DNA from: Luteococcus sp038433155
GTDB taxonomy: Bacteria > Actinomycetota > Actinomycetes > Propionibacteriales > Propionibacteriaceae
Length of the DNA: 64,000 nt
Assembly (NCBI RefSeq): GCF_038433155.1
Contig: NZ_JBCDMW010000007.1
Coordinates: forward strand, 62,001 to 126,000
Reading direction: 5' to 3'
Part shown: piece by piece, positions 51,197 through 59,553 of the stretch
Position numbering within the stretch: the first letter of the stretch is position 1
Layout: every line of letters begins with the position of its first letter
The notes under the pieces: model-generated
The model's input: only the letters and a program-made list of their open reading frames with translations
What the model was told of the DNA's origin: nothing
Databases searched by the model: none
Position numbers and translations under genes: made by a program

Positions 51197-52017
51197 ACCC
51201 ACTCGTGATGCACGCCATCACCAAGGACTTCCCCGGCTTCTCGCTGGGGCCCATCACCTTCGAGTTGCCCCGCGGCTACGTGACCGGCCTGGTTGGTGCC
51301 AATGGGGCCGGCAAGACCACCCTGCTCAAGATCGCCCTGGGGCTGGTGCACCCCACGTCGGGCAGCAGCCAGCTGATCGACCGCGAGCGCGTCGGCGTCG
51401 TCTTCGACGTCCCGAGCCTGCCCCGCAACTGGCGGCTCCGCGAGATTGCGCCCGCGTTGAAGCCCTTCTACCCGAACTGGAGCGACGCCACCTTCCAGCG
51501 GATCGCGGGCTGGGGTGGCCTGGAGATGGACAAGCGGGTCCACAACCTCTCGCGCGGCATGGGGATGAAGCTGCAACTGGCCATCGCCATGGCCCACGAC
51601 GCCGAGCTGCTGCTCTTCGACGAGCCCACCAGCGGTCTGGACCCGCTGGCCCGCAGCGAACTGATCGACATGATCGCCGAGTACATGACCGACGAGAACC
51701 ACACCGTCCTGTTCAGCTCCCACATCACCAGCGACATCGAGAAGATCGCCGATCATCTGGCCGTGATGAGCGCTGGCCGGCTGGTGGCCGGTGGTCCGCT
51801 GCAGGAGGTGATCGACGGCTTCCGACTGGTCAAGGGAGGGCGTGATTCCCTCGCCCCGGTTCAGCAGTTGGTGCTTGGTGCTCGCCAGCACGACGCCGGC
51901 TGGGACGGCCTCATGCGCACCGAGGACACCGTCGCGCTGCCGGATGGTGTGCTGAGCGAAGCGCCCAGCGTGGAGCAGGTCGTGATCGCCCTGGCCAAGG
52001 AGGGGCGACATGCGTGA
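51193..52017 (+). CDS. ABC transporter ATP-binding protein (YtrB-like)
   Basis: A 274-residue ATPase with 'GANGAGKTTL', the signature 'LSRGMGMKLQLAIAMAHDA' and 'LLLFDEPTSGLDPL'. The LSRGM signature and C-terminal domain fit the YtrB/BcrA-like exporters beside YtrA regulators. It is coupled to the permease gene by an 8-bp overlap. Confidence 0.92.
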   Translation: MNPLVMHAITKDFPGFSLGPITFELPRGYVTGLVGANGAGKTTLLKIALGLVHPTSGSSQLIDRERVGVVFDVPSLPRNWRLREIAPALKPFYPNWSDATFQRIAGWGGLEMDKRVHNLSRGMGMKLQLAIAMAHDAELLLFDEPTSGLDPLARSELIDMIAEYMTDENHTVLFSSHITSDIEKIADHLAVMSAGRLVAGGPLQEVIDGFRLVKGGRDSLAPVQQLVLGARQHDAGWDGLMRTEDTVALPDGVLSEAPSVEQVVIALAKEGRHA

Positions 52018-52675
52018 CTTTTCTGCAGACCCTTCCCGCAAGCAGAAAGGCTCGTCCATGATCAAGTTCCTCGTCCTGGACCTACGCATCATGAGGCCGG
52101 CGTTCCGGGCGCTCGGCATCATCCTGGGGATCTCGACGCTGGGGCTGGCGGCCGGAAACACCAGCTTCTTCCTCCCCTTCGTCACGGTCTTCGCGGTCAT
52201 GGCGGTGATGAACCTGTTCGCGACCATCGAGCAGGGCGAGTTGACCCAGTTCCTCGGCGCACTGCCCGCCCGACGGGCCGACGTGATGCGCGGCCACTAC
52301 CTGTTCGTGCTGGTGGCTGCAGCCGTGACCTTCCTGCCCTGGCTGGTCGCGTGGGTGGTGCACCTCGCCGCACCTGCCTTGGGGGTCGACTCTCCTCAAG
52401 TCTTCGGATGGTTCGCGGGGCTCGGCGGGGTGCTGACAATGCTCGCGCTGATGATCCCCTGCATCGTGAAGTGGGGCACTAGCCGGGGTGTTCTTGTCCT
52501 GGGGGTGATTGCGGCAGTGGGCATGGGCCTCACCGCGGCTGTCATCAAGGCCCTTGGCCCGCAGGCGCTCGAAATCGCCGACTGGTGGGCACTGGCGGCC
52601 TTTGCCGCGGGGCTGGCGGTGCTGGCCATCTCGCTGCCCATCTCAACCAGGATCTACCAACGCCAGGACCACTGA
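52010..52675 (+). CDS. ABC-2 permease partner of the YtrA/YtrB-like pair
   Basis: A 221-residue membrane protein with about six helices and 'IEQGELTQFLGALPARRADV' between helices 2 and 3. It starts at ATG 52010 behind AAGGAGGGG; an internal ATG at 52058 also has GAAAGG upstream and would remove a 16-residue hydrophilic leader. Confidence 0.85.
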   Translation: MRDFSADPSRKQKGSSMIKFLVLDLRIMRPAFRALGIILGISTLGLAAGNTSFFLPFVTVFAVMAVMNLFATIEQGELTQFLGALPARRADVMRGHYLFVLVAAAVTFLPWLVAWVVHLAAPALGVDSPQVFGWFAGLGGVLTMLALMIPCIVKWGTSRGVLVLGVIAAVGMGLTAAVIKALGPQALEIADWWALAAFAAGLAVLAISLPISTRIYQRQDH

Positions 52676-52745
52676 GCCCCGCGGCGTGACCCTGCGGGGC
52701 GGTCAGAGGGCGACGAATCTGGCCATGAGCAGGGAGACTGGTGTC

Positions 52746-52958
52746 ATGCCCACGTACACGGTCCAGATGGCCACGACGCGTCTGTCGAGCATCCTGGAGG
52801 AGGTGGAGGCTGGGCAGGAAGCGGTCATTGTGCGTGGCCAGCGGCCCATTGCCCGGCTCGTTCCTGCGGTGTCACGCCGCTTTGGCCAGCTGGACTTCCA
52901 CGTCTCGGACGACTTCGACGCGCCGCTGCCGGATGATGAGTTGGCCGCTTGGGAGTGA
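52746..52958 (+). CDS. Orphan Phd/YefM-type (VapB-like) antitoxin
   Basis: A 70-residue antitoxin. The N-terminal Phd fold 'TVQMATTRLSSILEEVEAGQ' and 'EAVIVRGQRPIARLVPAVSR' is complete; the C-terminal toxin-binding tail 'DDFDAPLPDDELAAWE' is typical of VapB partners. No toxin gene follows. The stop is followed within 13 bases by a remnant of a cupin gene on the other strand, so the toxin was likely lost in a rearrangement. Confidence 0.78.
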   Translation: MPTYTVQMATTRLSSILEEVEAGQEAVIVRGQRPIARLVPAVSRRFGQLDFHVSDDFDAPLPDDELAAWE

Positions 52959-52970
52959 CGTCCCTCCGGA

Positions 52971-53040
52971 TCAGCGGGCCGCGTACTCGCCGTTCTCGTC
53001 GGCCTCCTGGATGGCCCACGTCGCCGCTCGCGCCACTGCT
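52971..53040 (-). pseudogene. Remnant of a cupin gene 3' end
   Basis: The minus strand encodes AIQEADENGEYAAR and a stop, the shortened C-terminus of the intact cupin at 59554-59949 (AIQEADENGEVV...EEYAGR). The flanking DNA (gggagtga, cctccggatcagcg) also matches the flank at 59535-59565. An 11-codon stretch is deleted; upstream coding sequence is lost after about 23 codons. Confidence 0.75.
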
Positions 53041-53101
53041 GCGCAGCCTACCTCGCCAGACTAGACCCGCCGCGCGGGGGCGCTCGGCTACCGTGGTTTT
53101 C

Positions 53102-53887
53102 ATGACTCTTGCACTCGTCACCGGCGCCTCCGCCGGCATCGGATTCCAGCTGGCCTCGCAACTCGCGGAGCGCGGCTACGACATCGTCGGTGTGGGCGCC
53201 AGTGAGCGGATCAACCAGCTCGGTGAGCGGATCAGTGGCGTGGAGGTCTTCCCGGTGCAGGCGGATCTGGCTTCCGCCGAGGGGATCGAGCAGGTCTGGG
53301 CCGCCGTGGCGGGGCTCGGGCGTCCGCTCAACGTCGCCTGCCTGAATGCGGGCAAGAGCCTGGGTGGGGCCTTCCTGGACACCGATCTGGACGACGAGTT
53401 GCAGATGCTCGCCCTCAACGTCACCGGGCAGGTGCGGTTGGCCAAGCATGTCGTGCGGCACATGGCCGGGCGCAAGGCGGGCCGGATCCTGATCACGACG
53501 TCGTGCTCGGCGCTGACCCCGACGCCGTATGAGTCCATCTACGGCCCCACCCGCAGCTTCATGCTGAGCTTCGCCGAGGGGCTGCGCGAGGAGATGAAGG
53601 TGCACGGCGTCGGCGTCACGGCGCTGCTGCCGGGGGCCACCGCGACCGAATTCCACCACACGGCCGGCATGGACAACACCTTGTTCGGCTCGAACGACTG
53701 GAAGAACGATCCGGCGCTGGTGGCCCGTCAGGGGCTGGATGCGCTGTTCGCCGGCGAGGACCACGTGATCGGCGGGGACCAGGCCACCAAGGACGACGCC
53801 GCACTGAACCGCACCTTGAGCGACCCGGTGAAGGCCGAGAAGTTCGCCAGGGCCAGCCGCCCGGATGTGAAAGGAGTCGAGAAGTGA
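53102..53887 (+). CDS. SDR family oxidoreductase
   Basis: A 261-residue Rossmann protein with 'VTGASAGIG' (6-14), 'LNAGKSLGG' and Ser in 'TTSCSALTP'. The usual catalytic YxxxK is YGPTR ('SIYGPTRSFMLSFAEGLREE'), so Arg replaces Lys. Either activity is altered or the subgroup uses Arg. There is no ribosome site before the ATG, which may be leaderless. It overlaps the DUF1349 gene by four bases. Confidence 0.87.
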   Translation: MTLALVTGASAGIGFQLASQLAERGYDIVGVGASERINQLGERISGVEVFPVQADLASAEGIEQVWAAVAGLGRPLNVACLNAGKSLGGAFLDTDLDDELQMLALNVTGQVRLAKHVVRHMAGRKAGRILITTSCSALTPTPYESIYGPTRSFMLSFAEGLREEMKVHGVGVTALLPGATATEFHHTAGMDNTLFGSNDWKNDPALVARQGLDALFAGEDHVIGGDQATKDDAALNRTLSDPVKAEKFARASRPDVKGVEK

Positions 53888-54483
53888 CTGAGATGGATCG
53901 CATCGTGGACTGGTCGACGGGGGCGTGGACCAATGAGCCGGCTGATGTTCAGCGCGACGGCTCGTCGCTGCTGGTGACCGCCGTCGAGGGCAGCGACGCC
54001 TGGCGGACGACGTCCTACGGCTTCGTGCATGACACCGAGCATGGCCTGCTGACCGAGCTCCCGCAGGGTGCCGCCATGGAGGTCACCTTCCGGTTGGACT
54101 TCGCCGAACAGTTCGACCAGGCGGGGCTGTTCGTCCGGGTGGATGCCGAGACCTGGACCAAGGCCGGCGTCGAATTCAGCGACGGCGTCGAGGGCCTGGG
54201 TGCGGTGGTCACCCGCGGCATGTCCGACTGGTCGCTGGCGCCGGTGCCCGAATGGTCAGGCCGGGATGTCACCATCCGCGGCAGTCGCACGGGCGACGCG
54301 TTGACCATCCGCGCCCGCGTGGACGGTGAGGACTGGCGGATGGTCCGGGTCTCTCCCCTGGACCCGGACGCGGACGTGACGGCGGGCCCGTTCTGCTGCG
54401 CACCGACTCGCGCCGGACTGACCGTGCGCTTCGTCTCCTGGCGTCTGACCTCGGCCGATGCCAGCCTGCACCCGGAAACCTGA
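53884..54483 (+). CDS. DUF1349 family protein
   Basis: A 199-residue concanavalin-like beta-sandwich protein. It has the DUF1349 pattern 'WRTTSYGFVHDTEHGLLTEL', 'FRLDFAEQFDQAGLFVRVDA', 'TWTKAGVEFSDGVEGLGAVV' and 'GPFCCAPTRAGLTVRF'. YesX-like proteins of this fold may bind or modify sugars; function is unproven. GTG 53884 overlaps the SDR stop; ATG 53893 is an alternative. Confidence 0.88.
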   Translation: MTEMDRIVDWSTGAWTNEPADVQRDGSSLLVTAVEGSDAWRTTSYGFVHDTEHGLLTELPQGAAMEVTFRLDFAEQFDQAGLFVRVDAETWTKAGVEFSDGVEGLGAVVTRGMSDWSLAPVPEWSGRDVTIRGSRTGDALTIRARVDGEDWRMVRVSPLDPDADVTAGPFCCAPTRAGLTVRFVSWRLTSADASLHPET

Positions 54484-54532
54484 GGTCGGGAAGGCAGTCA
54501 TTGCCATGGCGCGAGCGTAGAGCCACGGGGAA

Positions 54533-55840
54533 TCAGGCGCTGATCCGCATCCACTTCCCGGAGCCGACGCGGTGCCGGACGATGACGAAGCGCGCCACCT
54601 CCTCCAGGCTGAGCAGCCCATAGACCCAGGGCAAGGGGAGGTGAAGAAGGAAGGCGCTGGCGAGGGCGAGGGGCACCCCGACGAGCCACGTGGCGAGGCT
54701 TTCGCTGAGCAGCTGGAAGCGGCTGTCCCCACCCGCCGGCAGGATGCCGCCCGAGATGACCTGATTGGACACCTTCACCACCAGATAGAAGGCCAGGATC
54801 CGCAGTACTGCCGTGGCCTGCATGGCCGTCGCGCCATCGACGGAGTAGAGGCCGACGTAGTGGGGTGCGAGGGCGAACAGTCCCGCGCCGATGAGAATCG
54901 CACCACCCATCCCCATCCGCAGCAGGAGCCGGGCGTCGGCGAGTGCGGCGTCGCGTCGCTGATGACCCAGGTGTTCTCCCAGGATCGGGATGGCGGCTGC
55001 CGCCAGGCCACCGGTGAGCCCGAAGATCATGCTCTGCAGGGGATAGGTGAGGGCCATCGCGGCCAGCGACTGTGTGCCGATCCGGCCGTAGACGCCGGTG
55101 TAGGTGTTCTCGCTGAGCACCCACAGCAGCTCGGTGGCCACTTGCGGTACGGCTGTCCCGGCGATGGCGCAGCTGGTCCTGCGGGGCAGCAGTGTCCAGC
55201 CTGCATGGCCGCCGACGAGGCGCACCAGACTGGCGATCACCAGCCCGAGCTCCAGCAACCGAGCGGACAGCGTGCCAATACCGGCGCCCAGCAGGCCGAG
55301 CCGTGGCGCGCCGAACTGCCCGAAGATCAACACCCAGTCCAAACCCAGGTTCACCGCGATCGCCGCCAGCGACGCGTACAGCGGCAGCCGGACGTGACCC
55401 ATGGAGCGCAGGGCGGCCGTGCAGACGATGGTGAGGGCGGCTGGTAGCAGGGAGAGTGTCAGACAGCGGATGAAGGGTGAACTCACGTCGATCAGCTGGG
55501 CGTCATGGGTGAAGGGGCTCATGGCGGCCTGCGGGTTGAGGCTGCCGACCAGGGCCACTGGCAGGGCGAGGGTCAGGGCCGCGGCGGCGGCCAACAGGAC
55601 GGTTCCCTTGAACTGTTCGGTGCGCCCGGTGGCGTGGTACTGCGCGGCATAGGCACTGAAGGCGGTTCCCAGGGTGGTGACGACGACGGTGACCAACATG
55701 CCGAGCTGGGCACCGATCCCCGTGGCGGCGACTGCCGAGCTGCCGAGTTGACCCACCATCAGTTGGTCGGTGAGGGAGAGCATCGCCATCAGCAGGCTCT
55801 GCAAGGAGATGGGGATCGCCAGCGCGAAGACGCGCCTCAC
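54533..55840 (-). CDS. MATE family efflux transporter
   Basis: A 435-residue exporter with about twelve helices in two MatE repeats: 'IPISLQSLLMAMLSLTDQLM' and 'VGQLGSSAVAATGIGAQLGM' in the first half, 'VPQVATELLWVLSENTYTGV' with 'IGTQSLAAMALTYPLQSMIF' in the second. It moves cationic or other drugs or metabolites out against Na+ or H+. It overlaps the LacI-type gene (ATGA), an unusual partner for an exporter. Confidence 0.92.
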   Translation of the reverse strand: MRRVFALAIPISLQSLLMAMLSLTDQLMVGQLGSSAVAATGIGAQLGMLVTVVVTTLGTAFSAYAAQYHATGRTEQFKGTVLLAAAAALTLALPVALVGSLNPQAAMSPFTHDAQLIDVSSPFIRCLTLSLLPAALTIVCTAALRSMGHVRLPLYASLAAIAVNLGLDWVLIFGQFGAPRLGLLGAGIGTLSARLLELGLVIASLVRLVGGHAGWTLLPRRTSCAIAGTAVPQVATELLWVLSENTYTGVYGRIGTQSLAAMALTYPLQSMIFGLTGGLAAAAIPILGEHLGHQRRDAALADARLLLRMGMGGAILIGAGLFALAPHYVGLYSVDGATAMQATAVLRILAFYLVVKVSNQVISGGILPAGGDSRFQLLSESLATWLVGVPLALASAFLLHLPLPWVYGLLSLEEVARFVIVRHRVGSGKWMRISA

Positions 55841-56880
55841 GGGATCACCCCGTCGGGTGCGGGGCCGGTGCTGGAGCGCACGACCAGCTCGTGGGGGAGG
55901 ATGATCTGGCGATCGCTGCGGTCCGGGTGCAGCAGCAACTCTCCCAGCAGCCGGCCCTTCTCGCGGATCGGCTGCCGGATGGTGGTCAGGCCCGCAGCGC
56001 AGGCGTCCGGCAGGTCGTCGAAGCCGGTGACCGAGACGTCATGGCCGGGGGTGAGGCCCCGTTCGGTCAGCTCGTCGAGCACGCCCAGGGCCAGCATGTC
56101 GCTCAGGCACAGCACCGCGGTGGGATGATCTGGACGGTCCAGCACCCGTGAGGCGGCCCGCTGTCCATGGTGGCGGGTATTCCTCGGGACGGTGACCACG
56201 TCGACGGACAGCCCGTCCAGCCCGTCGAGCACGCCCTGGTCGCGTCCCCACACCGGGTAGATCCCCTCGTCATCCAGCGCTTGCAGGCCTGCCCGGTAGT
56301 CCGCGGTGCTGAGCAGCCTCAGCTCGTGGCTGCCGGGGGCATCGGCGACGATGGTGATGCGCCGGTGTCCGAGGTGGCGCAGGTGGGCGGTGATGTCGAG
56401 ACCGGCCTGACGGTCGTCGATGCCCACCCATGAGCCGTCCGCTTCCATCGGGTCACTGGTCACGACGCGCAGTCCACGGCGCCTGGCAACCTCCATCATG
56501 GGCCCGGTGGCGCAGACGCCCGCGAAGCCGTCGACGCTGGCCCGACGGATCGGGTCGAGGTCACCGTCGGGAATCGCCAGCAGCAGCAGGCTGGCTCCGG
56601 CGGGCTCCAGGACGGAGGACAGACCTCCCAGCCAGGTCACCGAGTAGGGATCAGTGAGGGCATGTTCGATGCCGGCGGTGAAGATCACGCCGAAGGCATG
56701 GGTGCGCCCGGAGCGCAGCTGGCGGGCTGACGCATTCGGGCCGCCGTAGCCCATCCTCTCGGCCCTCTCCAGGATGCGTTTGCGCAGGTCAGGGGACAGT
56801 TGGTCGGGGCGGTTGAAGGCATTGGAGACCGTCATGACGGACACTCCCATCACCTGGGCCACATCCTTCATGGTCACCAT
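55837..56880 (-). CDS. LacI family regulator of the MATE gene
   Basis: A 347-residue repressor with LacI HTH 'TMKDVAQVMGVSVMTVSNAF' and hinge 'GPNASARQLRSGRT', then a sugar/purine-type sensor domain ('VGIDDRQAGLDITAHLRHLG'). A perfect palindrome lies 56 bp upstream. It is the first gene of a two-gene unit with the MATE transporter. Confidence 0.92.
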   Translation of the reverse strand: MVTMKDVAQVMGVSVMTVSNAFNRPDQLSPDLRKRILERAERMGYGGPNASARQLRSGRTHAFGVIFTAGIEHALTDPYSVTWLGGLSSVLEPAGASLLLLAIPDGDLDPIRRASVDGFAGVCATGPMMEVARRRGLRVVTSDPMEADGSWVGIDDRQAGLDITAHLRHLGHRRITIVADAPGSHELRLLSTADYRAGLQALDDEGIYPVWGRDQGVLDGLDGLSVDVVTVPRNTRHHGQRAASRVLDRPDHPTAVLCLSDMLALGVLDELTERGLTPGHDVSVTGFDDLPDACAAGLTTIRQPIREKGRLLGELLLHPDRSDRQIILPHELVVRSSTGPAPDGVIP

Positions 56881-56935
56881 GATCGACTCCCCGCAGTGCT
56901 CTGTGCCCCGGTGCGGGCGCTCACTCCAGTCTGTT

Positions 56936-56949
56936 CTTTAACGTTAAAG
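56936..56949. promoter_or_regulatory. LacI-family operator CTTTAACGTTAAAG
   Basis: Perfect 14-bp palindrome with central CG, 56 bp upstream of the LacI GTG/ATG; typical LacI/GalR operator geometry. Confidence 0.75.
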
Positions 56950-57063
56950 TGGGCAATCGGGGTCCTCGGGCCCCATCTCCTGTCGAACAGCGGAACCGCG
57001 CCGTACTAGGGTCGATGGTCGGCCCCGGGGCACCCTGCGTGGTCCGCATCAGACAGGAGTTCC

Positions 57064-58794
57064 ATGACCACACTGACATCGGGCAGCCCCAGCTGGGCGC
57101 TGGGTGAAGGCCCCGCCCGTCTGCTTGGCGACGACGGGCCGGCACGGCTGCGCACCGAACTCATGGGCACGCTCGAGCTGCGCACTGGGTGGCTGGCCTG
57201 CGTCGACCCCTACACGATGGATTCGCAGGTGGAGCTGGAGATGCCGGCGGGGGAGCACGAGGTCTACGTCACCGTGGCCGATGTTTCCGAGGAACAGGAC
57301 GGCAGCCACTGCCGCAATTCCGCGCTCAGTCTGTTGCTGGCGCCCCTGGCGGAGGTCCGGACCTCGACGGCGAGGCTGGACACCCTGCTCGACGAGGACG
57401 GGGACGTACAGGCCGTCGGGGTGGATGCCGGGGTGGCCGCCATGATGGAGCGCAGCACCTTCCGGGCTCTCCACGAGTCGGAGCGTGACCACGAGGAGGC
57501 CACGGAACGCTGGCTCGAGCTCTCCGAGTCATCGGTTTCCGCAGTGGACGGATTCATCGACGACGTCAGCGGCGCAGGCGTGGTTGGCGTCGGCGCCGGC
57601 TGGGGCGACGGGGGCTATGCCGTCGTGCGCGCCTTCGACGCCAACGGACGCCTGCTCGCGGTGCACCTCGACTTCGAGGTCATCGACGGCCTCCGGCCCG
57701 AGGAACTGCAGGACGAGGATGACGAGTTCGACGACGTCGACCCCACCTCGCCCACCGCGCAACAGCCGGCCGCCCCCATCTCGGCGTCCGTGCGCGCCGT
57801 CGGGGCCGTACTGCTCCTTGCCATGTTCTGCCTCCCCGGCCTGGTGTTCTGGAAGCACGTCCACGGGCGTTCCGGCAGCGGGCTCGCCTGGGTTGCCCTC
57901 CTGCCGCCACTCGCGCTGAGCGCGGTGTTGGCCATGGGCCGTCGCCGTCGGGGTGACGACGGACAGGAGGACGACGGCGCCGTCTCCACCATGCTCTGGT
58001 TCGCCGGGATCTTCCTGCTGGGCGGAATCCTGCTGGTGGAGGTGTTCTGGCCGGTTCCGGTGCTGTTGCACCTGCTGTCCGGTGGCGCTGCCGGCATGGC
58101 CGTGAGCATCCTGCTGGGGAGCCGCGATGGCACCAGGACCAATGTTCCCCTCTGGGCGCACGGCCCCTTGGCGCTGGCTGGCTCATCGCTGCTGCATCTG
58201 GCCGCTTGGGGGCGGTTGCCGTGGAGCCCGCAGTTGGGTGCGTGGGCGGCGATCCTGCTGGGTCAGGCCTTGCTGCCTGCGTGGCTTGCCCTGAAGCCGC
58301 TGAGTGTCTTTCCGGAGTTCCGCGAGGAGCTGGGTGAGCGTTGGCCAACGGTGGACGGGGTGCATCCCCATGACGCCCTGGTCTGGCACGTGGAGGAGAG
58401 CCGGCGTGAGCTGATGGGCATGCGTGCCCTGGTCCTGGCGCTGGTGGGGGCGCTGGTCGTGGTGCCGCTCAGTGTGTCCTGGCCGTGGACAGCGTGGGGA
58501 TTCCTGGCGGTGGTGCTGGTGGCGACGGTACGGGATCGCCTGCGACTGGGGGCTGCTGAGCGGGCGCTCGGGGAGCGCCGCGCGGCCGTCAGGCAGCAGC
58601 TTGCCCGGCTCTACCCGAACCTGCGGGCGCATTCGGTGGTCACGGCCGTCGCCCAGGTGCTCCTCGTGGTGGCCGCCTTTCTCTGCTCGGTCACACCCCT
58701 GGCGACGCTGGGGCTCTGTGCCGTCGCGTCGGCGCTGTGGGTGGCGACCCATCTGTGCCTCTCTGTTGAGCCCAAAGCGCTTGCAAAGTGCTAG
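57064..58794 (+). CDS. DUF4241 protein with large C-terminal membrane domain
   Basis: A 576-residue protein. Residues about 1-225 match DUF4241 ('LELRTGWLACVDPYTM', 'AGEHEVYVTVADVSEEQDGS', 'GWGDGGYAVVRAFDANGRLL'). An acidic, Pro/Thr-rich hinge (about 218-245) leads into a C-terminal half with about nine to ten helices ('VRAVGAVLLLAMFCLPGLVF' onward), resembling the EccD-like membrane proteins of actinobacteria only in general. DUF4241 is usually a soluble single domain; the fusion is unusual. A putative VapB operator overlaps the 3' end. Confidence 0.78.
   Translation: MTTLTSGSPSWALGEGPARLLGDDGPARLRTELMGTLELRTGWLACVDPYTMDSQVELEMPAGEHEVYVTVADVSEEQDGSHCRNSALSLLLAPLAEVRTSTARLDTLLDEDGDVQAVGVDAGVAAMMERSTFRALHESERDHEEATERWLELSESSVSAVDGFIDDVSGAGVVGVGAGWGDGGYAVVRAFDANGRLLAVHLDFEVIDGLRPEELQDEDDEFDDVDPTSPTAQQPAAPISASVRAVGAVLLLAMFCLPGLVFWKHVHGRSGSGLAWVALLPPLALSAVLAMGRRRRGDDGQEDDGAVSTMLWFAGIFLLGGILLVEVFWPVPVLLHLLSGGAAGMAVSILLGSRDGTRTNVPLWAHGPLALAGSSLLHLAAWGRLPWSPQLGAWAAILLGQALLPAWLALKPLSVFPEFREELGERWPTVDGVHPHDALVWHVEESRRELMGMRALVLALVGALVVVPLSVSWPWTAWGFLAVVLVATVRDRLRLGAAERALGERRAAVRQQLARLYPNLRAHSVVTAVAQVLLVVAAFLCSVTPLATLGLCAVASALWVATHLCLSVEPKALAKC
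58776..58792. promoter_or_regulatory. Near-perfect dyad upstream of the toxin-antitoxin pair
   Basis: AGCGCTT-gca-AAGTGCT, one mismatch in seven positions, 12 bp upstream of the antitoxin ATG and inside the last codons of the DUF4241 gene. A likely site for the RHH antitoxin. Confidence 0.5.
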
Positions 58795-58804
58795 CATTCC
58801 GATC

Positions 58805-59032
58805 ATGACAACCCTCTATATTCGTGAGGTTCCCGAAGCGGTTGCCGAGACATTGAAGACACGAGCCGCTGCACAGGGACAGTCCCTGTCCGCCTACGTG
58901 AATGCCCAGCTGACCACCCTTGCGGCCCGGCCCAGCAATGCCGAGATCGCCGCCCGGCTCCGCACTCGAGATCGCAGCGCGGGCGTGTCCACCCAGCGCA
59001 TCGTCGACGAGGTCCAGGCGGCGCGTCGGTGA
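58805..59032 (+). CDS. FitA/VapB-type ribbon-helix-helix antitoxin
   Basis: A 75-residue antitoxin. The RHH fold 'TTLYIREVPEAVAETLKTRA' with 'GQSLSAYVNAQLTTLAAR' binds operator DNA; the tail 'NAEIAARLRTRDRSAGVSTQ' blocks the PIN toxin, as in FitA. It overlaps the toxin start (GTGA), so the pair is translated together. Confidence 0.9.
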   Translation: MTTLYIREVPEAVAETLKTRAAAQGQSLSAYVNAQLTTLAARPSNAEIAARLRTRDRSAGVSTQRIVDEVQAARR

Positions 59033-59421
59033 TCGTGCTCGATGCGTCGGCCATGGTGGAGGCGCTGGTCGGGGCCGCACCATCCGATGAGCTCTTGGGC
59101 CTGCTGGAGGGAGACCTTCATGCTCCGCACCTTCTCGATGTCGAGGTGATGTCAGTGCTGCGAGGTCTTGAACTGGGTCGCGCCATCCCCCCAGCAAGAG
59201 CGGAGCAGGCGCTGGACGACTACTGGTCGTTCGGCATCGAACGTTACGATCTCGAGCCCCTGGGCGGCAGGATCTGGGAACTGCGTCACCAATTCACCTC
59301 GTATGACGCCTCGTACCTCGCGCTGGCCGAGGCGTTGAGGGCACCCGTGGTGACCTGCGACCGCAAGCTACGGACGGGCGGTCACCGCGCAGACATCAGG
59401 TTGATGTCTGGTACGACTTGA
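59029..59421 (+). CDS. VapC/FitB-type PIN domain toxin
   Basis: A 130-residue ribonuclease toxin. PIN residues are Asp5 ('IVLDASAMVEALVG'), Glu39 ('LLDVEVMSVLRGLEL'), Asp about 92 ('SYDASYLALAEAL') and Asp about 110 ('VVTCDRKL'). All are present, so it should be active. It starts at GTG 59029. A piece of an IS21 transposase gene follows on the other strand. Confidence 0.92.
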   Translation: MIVLDASAMVEALVGAAPSDELLGLLEGDLHAPHLLDVEVMSVLRGLELGRAIPPARAEQALDDYWSFGIERYDLEPLGGRIWELRHQFTSYDASYLALAEALRAPVVTCDRKLRTGGHRADIRLMSGTT

Positions 59422-59545
59422 TCTGCGGCTGGCCGGCTCAACCCGGCGAACCCGCCGACGTTCTCACGGAACCCGGTGATCGACCTGTCCCAACCGACCC
59501 GCTCAGCCAACACCGTCGCCGGCATGTCCGGGTGGGAGTGATGTA
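59422..59545 (-). pseudogene. Remnant of an IS21-family istA transposase
   Basis: The minus strand encodes HPDMPATVLAERVGWDRSI followed by TGFRENV, matching the N-terminal HTH region of IS21 IstA proteins (PDMPATVIAERIGW-like). Only about 40 codons are left between the VapC stop and the cupin gene; no IstB or terminal repeats are seen. Confidence 0.65.
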
Positions 59546-59553
59546 CCTCCAGA

